This document shows, in pieces, positions 1 through 6,704 of a stretch of 7,672 nucleotides of DNA. Source of the stretch: Desulfobacula sp. (lineage in GTDB: Bacteria; Desulfobacterota; Desulfobacteria; Desulfobacterales; Desulfobacteraceae). A program made the position numbers and the translations under genes. Positions within the stretch are counted from its first letter, which is position 1. Every line of letters starts with the position of its first letter. The stretch lies in the NCBI GenBank assembly GCA_029940245.1, contig JAOZRF010000125.1:1-7672 (forward strand), given 5' to 3'. The notes below the pieces were generated by a model. The model was not told the origin of the DNA, ran no database searches, and saw only the letters and a list, made by a program, of their open reading frames with translations.

Positions 1-1
1 A

Positions 2-1222
2 ATTGATTTAAATATCAATGCTCTGAACAACAGGTTGGGAACTGATTTAAGCTGTGAAGCCGTTGGTGATATTTTAAGGTCAGTGGAATTTGATGTTCAG
101 AAAAAAGGTGATGCTCATCTGAAAGTCGGCGTACCATTTTTCAGAGTGGATGTTGCAAGACCGGAAGACCTCTCTGAAGAAGTGGCCAGACTTTGGGGAT
201 ATAACAATATTAAGACAAGTTATCCTTTGGTACCGGCAAAAGGCAGGCCTTTGGATCAAAAGATCATTCTAAGGGAAAAAATTCGGCATATAATGACAGG
301 ATTTTCTTTTTTTGAAATCATCAACTATAATTTTATTAATGAAAATTCATGTGACCGGTTAAATCTGTCGGATACAGACACAAGGCGGAATTTTGAAACG
401 ATTTTAAACCCGATTTCAGATCAGATGTCGGTTTTAAGAAGTTCTTTGATCCCAGGGCTCCTTGAAACAATGAAAAAAAACATTTCCCAGCAGTCAGATA
501 CATTAAAGGTGTTTGAAATCGGCAAGGTGTTTTTTGCCACACAAAAGGGGTCTTTGCCTGATGAAAAAGAAATGGTTGCGGGCCTGATTACAGGCAACAG
601 GTCTGATCAGTCCTGGTATTCAAAAAAAAATAAGGTTGATTTTTTTGATTTGAAAGGATTTATTGAAGGGTTTCTTGAAGCGCTTATGATCAAGAATTTA
701 GTTTTTGAAAAGATAGAGGATGAATCTTGTCCATATTATAAACAAGGATATGCCGCTGTTGTTAAATCCAATGATATCTTGTTGGGTACCCTTGGAAAAA
801 TCGATGAAAAGGCTTTGAAAAATTATGGTTTAAAACAGGATGCATTTATTTTTGATTTCAGCCTTAAGGCTTTACAGGACATGCTCCCGTGTTCTGTCAC
901 AGCACAGCTCTTGCCAAGATTTCCTTCAATTTCAAGGGATATTACCATTATTGTGGACAGATCCATAACCGTCGGGGCAATCCTGGAACAGCTTGAACTC
1001 ATTGCTGAAAAGCAATCTCTGATTGAAAGGACTTTTCTTTTTGATGCGTTTGAAGGTCAGCCTTTGCCTGCCGATAAAAAGTCTTTGTCCTTCAGGGTTG
1101 TTTATAGATCAGCAAGTAAAACCCTGAAAGAAAAAAATATTAAAAAACTGCATGTAAATATTTCACAGTCCATTGTTGACTTTTTCCATGCAGACCTGCC
1201 GGATTTGCATGAAAACAGATAG
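2..1222 (+). CDS. pheT: Phenylalanine--tRNA ligase beta subunit, C-terminal half (5' end outside window)
   Basis: Beta subunit of the cytoplasmic alpha2-beta2 PheRS, which charges tRNA-Phe with phenylalanine; PheT supplies editing and tRNA-binding domains. The frame is open from the first bases, so the gene continues upstream. The visible 406 codons are about half of a usual ~800-residue protein. The fragment opens inside the B5 DNA-binding-like domain (INALNNRLG, then FFRVDVARPEDLSEEVARLWGYNNI). It continues through the catalytic-like core (NPISDQMSVLRSSLIPGLLE and KVFEIGKVF) and ends in the anticodon-binding FDX-ACB domain, which begins near nt 911 (LPRFPSISRDITIIVD) and includes LSFRVVYRSASKTL. 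The editing domain (B3/B4) is not in the window. It stops at TAG 1220-1222. pheS is expected upstream. No disruption is seen. The family call is very secure. Confidence 0.97.
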   Translation: MDLNINALNNRLGTDLSCEAVGDILRSVEFDVQKKGDAHLKVGVPFFRVDVARPEDLSEEVARLWGYNNIKTSYPLVPAKGRPLDQKIILREKIRHIMTGFSFFEIINYNFINENSCDRLNLSDTDTRRNFETILNPISDQMSVLRSSLIPGLLETMKKNISQQSDTLKVFEIGKVFFATQKGSLPDEKEMVAGLITGNRSDQSWYSKKNKVDFFDLKGFIEGFLEALMIKNLVFEKIEDESCPYYKQGYAAVVKSNDILLGTLGKIDEKALKNYGLKQDAFIFDFSLKALQDMLPCSVTAQLLPRFPSISRDITIIVDRSITVGAILEQLELIAEKQSLIERTFLFDAFEGQPLPADKKSLSFRVVYRSASKTLKEKNIKKLHVNISQSIVDFFHADLPDLHENR

Positions 1223-1262
1223 GGCAGTTAATTTTAATATCAATGCCCGGTTAAAAGTATTA

Positions 1263-1291
1263 TTGACAAACCCAATTGGTGTTGGTATGTT
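1263..1291 (+). promoter_or_regulatory. Sigma70-type promoter for tRNA-Gly
   Basis: A perfect -35 box TTGACA (1263-1268) is followed after exactly 17 bp by TATGTT (1286-1291), which matches the -10 consensus at 4 of 6 positions. The predicted start, about 7 nt downstream near 1298, lies only some 5 nt before the mature tRNA 5' end. This is typical of a tRNA transcription unit with a short 5' leader removed by RNase P. The position and spacing make this convincing, but it is a sequence-only prediction. Confidence 0.7.
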
Positions 1292-1302
1292 ATACCGTTA
1301 AT

Positions 1303-1378
1303 GCGGGCATAACTCAGCTGGTAGAGTGCAAGCTTCCCAAGCTTGATGTCGCGAGTTCGAGTCTCGTTGCCCGCTCCA
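1303..1378 (+). tRNA. tRNA-Gly, anticodon CCC
   Basis: Full 76-nt cloverleaf. The acceptor stem GCGGGCA/TGCCCGC has 7 perfect pairs. U8 and A9 are followed by D stem ACTC/GAGT with loop AGCTGGTA carrying G18-G19. The anticodon stem CAAGC/GCTTG closes the loop TTCCCAA, giving anticodon CCC at 1336-1338, which reads GGG codons. The variable loop is ATGTC, and the T arm is GCGAG/CTCGT (one G-U pair) with loop TTCGAGT. Discriminator U73 and the CCA end (1376-1378) are genome-encoded. The GC-rich acceptor stem and U73 fit glycine identity, and the anticodon arm resembles E. coli glyU (known CCC isoacceptor, from memory). It has its own promoter upstream and a terminator 73 nt downstream, and sits directly before the rimP-nusA operon. 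Confidence 0.97.
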
Positions 1379-1451
1379 TCTTTAAAAGAAAGGATGGCAG
1401 ATTTGTTCCACTGATTTTATTTGGTGAAGATTTTGTGAATGTTGGACTAGG

Positions 1452-1472
1452 AACGGGCATCTGCCCGTTTTT
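1452..1472 (+). terminator. Intrinsic terminator between tRNA-Gly and rimP
   Basis: Inverted repeat AACGGGC/GCCCGTT (7 bp) closes a 4-nt loop ATCT, and a run of five T residues (1468-1472) overlaps and follows the 3' arm. The GC-rich stem, tight loop and U tract are the classic Rho-independent pattern. It should end the tRNA transcript. Because rimP-nusA lies directly downstream on the same strand, it could also act as a partial terminator or attenuator for the operon. The inner hexamers CGGGCA and TGCCCG repeat those of the tRNA acceptor stem. Confidence 0.82.
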
Positions 1473-1476
1473 GTAT

Positions 1477-1505
1477 TTGAGGACATATAGAAAAGTGAGT
1501 ATTAA
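1477..1505 (+). promoter_or_regulatory. Weak candidate promoter for the rimP operon
   Basis: TTGAGG (1477-1482) and TATTAA (1500-1505) are 17 bp apart, each matching consensus at 4 of 6 positions. It lies after the terminator and before rimP. A start about 7 nt downstream would fall within a few bases of the rimP ATG at 1514, giving an almost leaderless message. This is only a candidate: AT-rich spacers often yield such matches by chance, and the operon may instead be driven by readthrough from the tRNA promoter. Confidence 0.25.
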
Positions 1506-1513
1506 GACGATAT

Positions 1514-1990
1514 ATGGGGTTGAGACATAACAAAAATAGCAGCATTTTGATAGAAAAAATCAAAGAAGTGGCGCAACCATTGTGCCAGGCTGAGGATCTT
1601 GAGCTGGTTCATTTGGAATATGCGACCAGTGATAGAGAAAAAACAGTCCGTATTTTTCTGGATAAACCGGGTGGTATTACCTTAGATGATTGTGCTTATG
1701 TGAGCCGTCAGCTAGGAGATTTAATTGATGTTCATATAGAAAATATCGGCAGCTACAGGCTGGAAGTTTCTTCTCCCGGGCCCAACCGTCCGTTGAATAC
1801 AAAAAAAGATTTTTATCGTTTTAAGGGAGAGAGGGTAAAAATTGAGACCAATGAATTGATTGAGAACAAAAAAAGGTTTACCGGAATTCTTGATATAATT
1901 AATGATGATTCTGTTGTAATTGCTGTTGATGGGAAAAAGGTTGAGATAAAAGACAGTGCAATCAGCAAAGCAATACTTGCAGGTCAGTAA
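1514..1990 (+). CDS. rimP: Ribosome maturation factor RimP
   Basis: Cytoplasmic factor that binds the 30S subunit and helps late assembly of the small ribosomal subunit. It has 158 residues, a normal length for the family. The N-terminal alpha/beta domain spans roughly residues 12-85. The family signature LEVSSPGPNRPL is at 83-94, preceded by KPGGITLDDCAYVSRQLGDL (51-70). The SH3-like C-terminal domain spans roughly 95-155. The ATG at 1514 gives the expected MGL-type N terminus, but no good Shine-Dalgarno precedes it; purine-rich stretches such as AAGAC are weak, and a TTG two codons downstream is no better placed. The gene is the first of the operon and stops 18 nt before nusA, as in many bacteria where rimP and nusA are paired. 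The identity is secure; the exact start is less so. Confidence 0.95.
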   Translation: MGLRHNKNSSILIEKIKEVAQPLCQAEDLELVHLEYATSDREKTVRIFLDKPGGITLDDCAYVSRQLGDLIDVHIENIGSYRLEVSSPGPNRPLNTKKDFYRFKGERVKIETNELIENKKRFTGILDIINDDSVVIAVDGKKVEIKDSAISKAILAGQ

Positions 1991-2008
1991 TATGGAGAAA
2001 GCTTAGTA

Positions 2009-3349
2009 ATGTTTATCACAGATATTAAAAGGGTTATTGACCAGGTAAGCCGAGAAAAAGGTATTGAACCGGAAGTTCTCATTAACACTTTGAAAGAAGC
2101 CATTATTTCAGCTGCTAGAAAAAAAATCGGCCCAAGGGCTGATATTGAAGTCCATTATGATAGCAAAACAGGTGAGGTTGAGGTATTTCATTTTAAAGAG
2201 GTGGTAGAAGAAGTTGAATATTCTGACAGCGAACTGACCCTTGAAGACGGGTATGAGTATGACCCTGAATGTGAGATTGGTGACAGCTTGGGGATCAGGA
2301 TTGATACAGAAGAATTTGGACGAATTGCTGCCCAGTCAGCCAAACAGGTCATTATTCAGAAAATGCGGGAAGCGGAAAGAAATGCAATCTATGAAAATTT
2401 TATCCAGAAAAAAGGTAAAATTATTAATGGTATTGTTCAACGTTTTGACCGGGGCAGTATTGTCGTCAACCTGGGACAGGCAGAGGCTGTTTTAAGGCCC
2501 AGAGACCAGATGCCCAGGGAGAATTACAAGCGCGGTGACAGAATCAGAGCCTATGTTTTAGATGTCCTGGAGGAATCAAAAGGCGCCCAGATTCTTTTAT
2601 CCAGAACCCACCCTGAATTTTTAGTTGAATTGTTTAAAACAGAGGTTCCGGAAGTTGCTGAAGGCATTGTAACCCTGCGAGGGGCTGCAAGAGTCCCAGG
2701 GTTAAGGGCTAAGGTTGCCGTATCTTCGATGGATTCGGATGTTGATCCCGTTGGTGCCTGTGTGGGTATGAAGGGAAACAGGGTTCAGAATATTGTTCAG
2801 GAACTTCGTGGTGAAAAAATTGATATTGTTCAATGGAACCCGGATATAGCCAGATTTGTCTGTAATGCTTTGTCTCCGGCGCAGATTGCCCGGGTTATTA
2901 TTGATGAAGACAATCGATCCATGGAAGTCATTGTGAACGATGAATATCTTTCCATTGCCATTGGCAAGGGCGGTCAAAATGTTTCTCTTGCCTGTGAAAT
3001 AACAGGATGGCATTTGGAAGTGACCAGTGAAGCGGAATACAGCCGGGATTTAAAAGAAGGATATGACAGCCTTATGAAACTTTCCGGGGTGGGACTGTCC
3101 ATGGCAGAAGTTCTTTTTAAAAGCGGGTATGCTTCTGTTTTAGATATATCTGAAGCAGAAGTTGAAGATATCATTTCAATAATTGAATTAGATGAAATCC
3201 AGGCTAAAGAAATGATTGAAGAAGCAAAAGTTATTCTGAAAAAGGAATTACAGGAAAAAGAGCAGGAGCGAGAACGGGAAGAAGAAAAGGCTTCAGAAGA
3301 GGTTCAGGAACTGGAAGAGGAAGAGGTTCAAAAAGAGGAAGACGCTTAA
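2009..3349 (+). CDS. nusA: Transcription termination/antitermination protein NusA
   Basis: RNA polymerase-binding elongation factor that modulates pausing, intrinsic termination and rRNA antitermination. Visible architecture: RNAP-binding N-terminal domain (about 1-133), S1 RNA-binding domain (about 134-200, KGKIINGIVQRFDRGSIVVNLG), KH1 with loop GMKG (253-256) and KH2 with loop GKGG (319-322). A single helical module follows (about 357-410, LSGVGLSMAEVLFKSGYASV), resembling one helix-hairpin-helix/acidic-repeat unit. The last ~35 residues are a Glu-rich, probably disordered tail. At 446 residues it is shorter than E. coli NusA (495), which has two acidic repeats. A GGAG (1994-1997) lies 11 nt before the ATG. 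It is followed by a 72-nt gap before infB, the longest inside the operon. Autoregulation through terminators in its own leader is known for E. coli NusA and possible here. Confidence 0.97.
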   Translation: MFITDIKRVIDQVSREKGIEPEVLINTLKEAIISAARKKIGPRADIEVHYDSKTGEVEVFHFKEVVEEVEYSDSELTLEDGYEYDPECEIGDSLGIRIDTEEFGRIAAQSAKQVIIQKMREAERNAIYENFIQKKGKIINGIVQRFDRGSIVVNLGQAEAVLRPRDQMPRENYKRGDRIRAYVLDVLEESKGAQILLSRTHPEFLVELFKTEVPEVAEGIVTLRGAARVPGLRAKVAVSSMDSDVDPVGACVGMKGNRVQNIVQELRGEKIDIVQWNPDIARFVCNALSPAQIARVIIDEDNRSMEVIVNDEYLSIAIGKGGQNVSLACEITGWHLEVTSEAEYSRDLKEGYDSLMKLSGVGLSMAEVLFKSGYASVLDISEAEVEDIISIIELDEIQAKEMIEEAKVILKKELQEKEQEREREEEKASEEVQELEEEEVQKEEDA

Positions 3350-3410
3350 CTATCAGGTCATATAGACAACAGACAGCAGGCGAAAAAAGAATATAAAAAG
3401 AGATTTACTT

Positions 3411-3415
3411 GGGGG
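3411..3415 (+). promoter_or_regulatory. Ribosome binding site of infB
   Basis: Five G residues end 6 nt before the ATG at 3422, a proper spacing for pairing with the CCUCC of 16S rRNA (partly through G-U pairs). It supports the chosen infB start, which also gives the canonical N terminus [13 protein letters not shown]. It is the best-placed ribosome binding site in the operon; rimP, rbfA and truB have none as good. Confidence 0.6.
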
Positions 3416-3421
3416 CAATAA

Positions 3422-6319
3422 ATGGCGAAGATCAGAGTATATGAATTGGCTAAAGATCTGAACATGACGAACAGAGCACTTCTTAATAAAATGAAAGAGT
3501 TAAAGATTGAAGTTAAAAGCCATATGAGTTCTCTGGAAAATAGCGATCTTAACGCAATTAAAAGAAGCCTTTTTGGAAAAGCGAAAAGCAAGAAAGAGGT
3601 CAGGGTAAAACCATCCGTTATCCGAAGACGCAGGCATGACTCTGAAGAGATTATTGAACCGGAAGTTGAGGAAGAAATCATAACTTTGGTGGAAGAAAAA
3701 TCAGAACAGATCGCTGCCCCTGAAAACAAAGCGCCTGTTGCCCGGGAAGAAGCACAAAAAACGCCATCAGATATTGAACAAGGCCTTGCAGAAGAATCCA
3801 AAGACCATGATATTGAAAAGACTCCCGAAAAAATAGAGCCTGCTCCCAAAAAAAAGAAATTAAAAGCTAAAAAGGGTAAGCCTGCCAAAATCATTAAGCC
3901 GGTCAAAATTGATCTGCCTGAACCAATTGAGACAGAAAAGATAAAAGTTGATCCCGAAGCCGGCAAGACGGAAATTATACCTGTTAAAGAAGAAGAGTCT
4001 GAGACTATGACTGAAGAACTAGTTGTGGAAAAAGAAGAAAAACAGATTGCTGAGCCGGAAATTGAGGCAGTTGTTGAAGATATAGAGAAAAAGGAAAAAA
4101 AGAAAAAGAAAAAGAAAAAATCCACTCCTGCAAAAATTGTTAAAATTGCAGATCCTTTAGTGCTTAAAAATTTAAGGAAATCCACGGTGGGCGAAGACAA
4201 TAAACGGGGTGGGGTGAAAAAAGATATCAACAAGGACATTGTAAATAAAAAACCCTTTAAAAAGAAAGCCCCCGTGTTATCAAAGCCTCCTGCTATTTCT
4301 GGAAAAGATGCGCCTTTAGTGGATATTCCCGTGGCAGGTGAAATTGATACCCTAAAAAAGAAAAAAGAAAAAAGAAAAATCGTTTTTGGTGAGGACAAGC
4401 CTGCTGCAGTGAAAAGAAAACACCGTAAGAAAAAATCTGTGGTTGAAGGGGATGAATTGTATGCTAGTCCCCGGGGCAAGAAAAAACGAGGTAAAAAAGA
4501 AACAAGGGGTAAAAAGGGGAATTTTCAGAAGACCCGGATTACAACACCCAAAGCCATTAAAAGGCGTATTAAGGTTGATGATGCCATTGAACTTGCCGAG
4601 CTTGCAAAAAGGATGGGTATCAAAGCAAATGAGATGATTGTCAAATTGATGGCCTTAGGCGTTATGGCAACGGTGAATCAGACCATAGATTTTGATACTG
4701 CAGTACTGGTTGCGACAGAATTCGACTTTGAGGTGGAAAGAGCATCTTTTGAGGAAGAAACCCTCCTCACTATTGACACTGGGGATGATGATGAAGATAA
4801 AATGATTGGAAGAGCACCTGTTGTAACGATTATGGGGCATGTCGATCATGGAAAAACATCACTTCTGGACGTCATCAGGAAGTCTAAAATTACCAGTGGT
4901 GAAGCCGGTGGAATTACCCAGCATATTGGTGCTTATAATGTTCAAACACCTAATGGGGGACGGATCACATTTCTTGATACACCGGGGCATGCTGCTTTTA
5001 CAGCAATGAGATCCAGGGGTGCTCAGGTTACAGATATTGTTATTCTTGTTGTTGCTGCCGATGACGGGGTGATGCCCCAGACCATAGAAGCAATCAATCA
5101 TTCAAAAGCAGCAGGTGTACCCGTTGTGGTTGCTGTAAATAAAACGGATAAACCCGGTGCTGATCCTGACAAAATTATGAGAGAGCTATCAGAGTTTGAT
5201 CTGCTTTCAGAAGAGTGGGGCGGGAAGGTCATATTTGTTAAAGTATCTGCAAAGACAGGAGAAGGCATTGATGATCTTCTTGAAATGATTCTGCTGCAGT
5301 CTGAGGTTCTGGAACTCAAAGCGAATCCGGACAGAAAAGCTTCAGGCTATGTTATAGAATCACGTTTAGATGTCGGCCGTGGCGCGGTGGCAACCATACT
5401 TGTAAAACAGGGAACCTTAAGAGAAGGTGATCCTATTGTCTGCGGGCATTATTCGGGCAGGCTTCGGGCAATGGTTGATGGTTCAGGAGCTAGAATTGAA
5501 GTGGCCGGCCCTAGTTCTCCTGCTGAAATCGTCGGCCTGAATGGTGTGCCCGATGCCGGGGATGAGTTTATGGCTGTTGCTTCGGATAAGGATGCCAAAC
5601 AGATTGCAGGCCACAGGATGCAGAAACAAAGGGCAAAAGAGCTGGCCAAGAAAAGCCGTGTTAACCTTGAAAAAATGTTTGAAAATCTTGGCTCTGCTGA
5701 AGTCAAGGAACTCAGACTTATTGTTAAAGCAGATGTCCAGGGCTCAATTGAAGCCTTGAATGATTCGTTAAAAGATCTGGCCAAGGAAGAAGTAGAGGTT
5801 AAAATTGTTCATTCCGGAGTTGGTACCATAAATGACTCGGATGTAGCACTTGCGGCAGTCTCTGATTCCATTATCATAGGGTTTAATGTCCGACCGACAC
5901 CTCAGATTAGAAAATTTGCCAGGGATGAAAATGTTGATATGCGGTTTTATGATATTATTTATAATGTTATCAATGATATTAAAGCTGCACTGGATGGTAT
6001 GATGCCGTCCACATTTCATGAAATTATAATTGGACGGGCAGATGTCAGAGATACCTTTGTAGTGCCCAAGATGGGAACCATTGCAGGTTGCCATGTTGCG
6101 GAAGGCAAAGTTGTTCGAGGCAAAAAAGTAAGACTCTTAAGAGATGGTGTTATTAAGTGTGATACAGCATTATCATCACTCCGAAGGTTTAAGGATGATG
6201 CCAAAGAGGTTGAACAGGGATTTGAGTGCGGCATCGGGCTTCAAAAATACAATGATATCAAGGTGGGCGATACTATTGAGTGTTATGAAGTTGAAGAAAG
6301 AAAATACAAGGCTGATTAA
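3422..6319 (+). CDS. infB: Translation initiation factor IF-2
   Basis: GTPase that brings fMet-tRNA to the 30S subunit and promotes 70S joining. It has 965 residues, longer than E. coli IF2 (890). An IF2_N domain (about 1-52) starts [16 protein letters not shown] long low-complexity Lys/Glu/Pro linker (about 55-380) follows, including eight consecutive Lys (226-233) and strongly basic stretches. A second IF2_N-like domain (about 383-438) precedes the G domain, with G1 GHVDHGKT (472-479), G2 [11 protein letters not shown]3 DTPGH (519-523), G4 NKTD (573-576; usually NKID or NKMD) and G5 SAK (609-611). The beta-barrel domain II ([17 protein letters not shown]), domain III (from about R765, [15 protein letters not shown]) and the C-terminal fMet-tRNA-binding barrel ([20 protein letters not shown]) complete the protein. 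All catalytic motifs are intact. It ends 7 nt before rbfA, suggesting coupled translation. Confidence 0.98.
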   Translation: MAKIRVYELAKDLNMTNRALLNKMKELKIEVKSHMSSLENSDLNAIKRSLFGKAKSKKEVRVKPSVIRRRRHDSEEIIEPEVEEEIITLVEEKSEQIAAPENKAPVAREEAQKTPSDIEQGLAEESKDHDIEKTPEKIEPAPKKKKLKAKKGKPAKIIKPVKIDLPEPIETEKIKVDPEAGKTEIIPVKEEESETMTEELVVEKEEKQIAEPEIEAVVEDIEKKEKKKKKKKKSTPAKIVKIADPLVLKNLRKSTVGEDNKRGGVKKDINKDIVNKKPFKKKAPVLSKPPAISGKDAPLVDIPVAGEIDTLKKKKEKRKIVFGEDKPAAVKRKHRKKKSVVEGDELYASPRGKKKRGKKETRGKKGNFQKTRITTPKAIKRRIKVDDAIELAELAKRMGIKANEMIVKLMALGVMATVNQTIDFDTAVLVATEFDFEVERASFEEETLLTIDTGDDDEDKMIGRAPVVTIMGHVDHGKTSLLDVIRKSKITSGEAGGITQHIGAYNVQTPNGGRITFLDTPGHAAFTAMRSRGAQVTDIVILVVAADDGVMPQTIEAINHSKAAGVPVVVAVNKTDKPGADPDKIMRELSEFDLLSEEWGGKVIFVKVSAKTGEGIDDLLEMILLQSEVLELKANPDRKASGYVIESRLDVGRGAVATILVKQGTLREGDPIVCGHYSGRLRAMVDGSGARIEVAGPSSPAEIVGLNGVPDAGDEFMAVASDKDAKQIAGHRMQKQRAKELAKKSRVNLEKMFENLGSAEVKELRLIVKADVQGSIEALNDSLKDLAKEEVEVKIVHSGVGTINDSDVALAAVSDSIIIGFNVRPTPQIRKFARDENVDMRFYDIIYNVINDIKAALDGMMPSTFHEIIIGRADVRDTFVVPKMGTIAGCHVAEGKVVRGKKVRLLRDGVIKCDTALSSLRRFKDDAKEVEQGFECGIGLQKYNDIKVGDTIECYEVEERKYKAD
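4084..4120 (+). repeat. Purine-only low-complexity tract with GAAAAA repeats in infB
   Basis: Thirty-seven bases contain only A and G, including three tandem GAAAAA units (from 4102). In frame this encodes part of the IF2 linker, with K226-K233 as eight lysines in a row. Such a tract can be prone to replication or transcription slippage, and AAA/AAG runs can slow ribosomes. The frame stays open on both sides, so no frameshift is present here. It is most likely just the extreme of the lysine-rich linker. Confidence 0.75.
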
Positions 6320-6326
6320 TTAAAAA

Positions 6327-6695
6327 ATGAAACCCTATACAAGAGCCGACAGAATCAGTGGCAAAATTCAATTTGCCATTACCCAGCTTTTAAGTCAAAA
6401 AATGCAGGACCCGAGAATTGAGATGGCAACTGTGAGCGGTGTTAAAATGACTTCTGATCTTCGTGTTGCCTATGTGTATATTGCTGTTTTTGGTGATAAG
6501 AAGCGAATTTCCGCCGCCATGAATGGCTTTAAGAATTCCAAGGGATTTATCAAGAAAAGTATTGCACCGAAATTAGGATTGAAATATATGCCGGATCTGA
6601 ATTTTGTTCATGATGAGTCTTTTGACAAGGCAGCCAAAATGGATGCACTCATTAAATCCGCTTCTTCGGGAACATCAGACGAACAACTATCGTAA
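6327..6695 (+). CDS. rbfA: 30S ribosome-binding factor RbfA
   Basis: Small cytoplasmic factor that binds the 30S subunit near 16S rRNA helix 1, helping 5'-end maturation and cold-adapted assembly. It has 122 residues, a normal length. The single KH-like fold is recognisable from the opening YTRADRISGKIQFAITQLL, DPRI (28-31), the VSGVKMTSDLRVAYVYIAVFG strand block (36-56), the interrupted-helix region NSKGFIKKSIAPKLGLKYMP (70-89) and the closing LNFVHDESFD (91-100). It lies 7 nt after infB with an A-rich start context and no clear Shine-Dalgarno (the nearest AAGG is about 15 nt away), so translation probably depends on ribosomes finishing infB. It ends 9 nt before truB. No DUF503 gene separates it from infB. 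Confidence 0.95.
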   Translation: MKPYTRADRISGKIQFAITQLLSQKMQDPRIEMATVSGVKMTSDLRVAYVYIAVFGDKKRISAAMNGFKNSKGFIKKSIAPKLGLKYMPDLNFVHDESFDKAAKMDALIKSASSGTSDEQLS

Positions 6696-6704
6696 AAAAA
6701 TTAA

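Noticed and set aside
1222..1248. Possible hairpin GGGCA/TGCCC just after the pheT stop, considered as a pheT terminator
   Set aside because: The stem has only 5 bp with a 17-nt AT-rich loop, and no T run follows (GGTTAAAAG). The repeated GGGCA/TGCCC motif is curious next to the tRNA and its terminator, but too short to support a claim.
1276..1530. An 84-codon plus-strand open frame running through the tRNA gene
   Set aside because: It overlaps the whole tRNA-Gly and its terminator, and its peptide (for example GITQLVECKLPKLDVASSSLVA) is the typical false translation of a tRNA.
3350..3421. Search for a small gene, promoter or terminator in the nusA-infB gap
   Set aside because: Only short weak inverted repeats and no good -35/-10 pair were seen; the infB ribosome binding site at its end is the only feature I can support.
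4007..4009. In-frame ATG (M196) in infB as an internal start for a shorter IF2 form, as known in E. coli
   Set aside because: The upstream sequence offers only weak AG-rich matches in a region that is purine-rich throughout, so nothing singles it out as a start.
3358..4479. A 373-codon open frame on the minus strand, opposite the infB linker, rich in Ser and Phe
   Set aside because: It is the antisense shadow of the Lys/Glu-rich linker: AAA/AAG and GAA codons read as Phe/Leu and Ser/Phe in reverse and rarely make stops. It has low complexity, no recognisable domain and no sign of its own ribosome binding site.
5449..5784. A 111-codon minus-strand open frame opposite infB domains II-III
   Set aside because: It is antisense to a strongly conserved coding region with intact IF2 motifs, and has no independent support.
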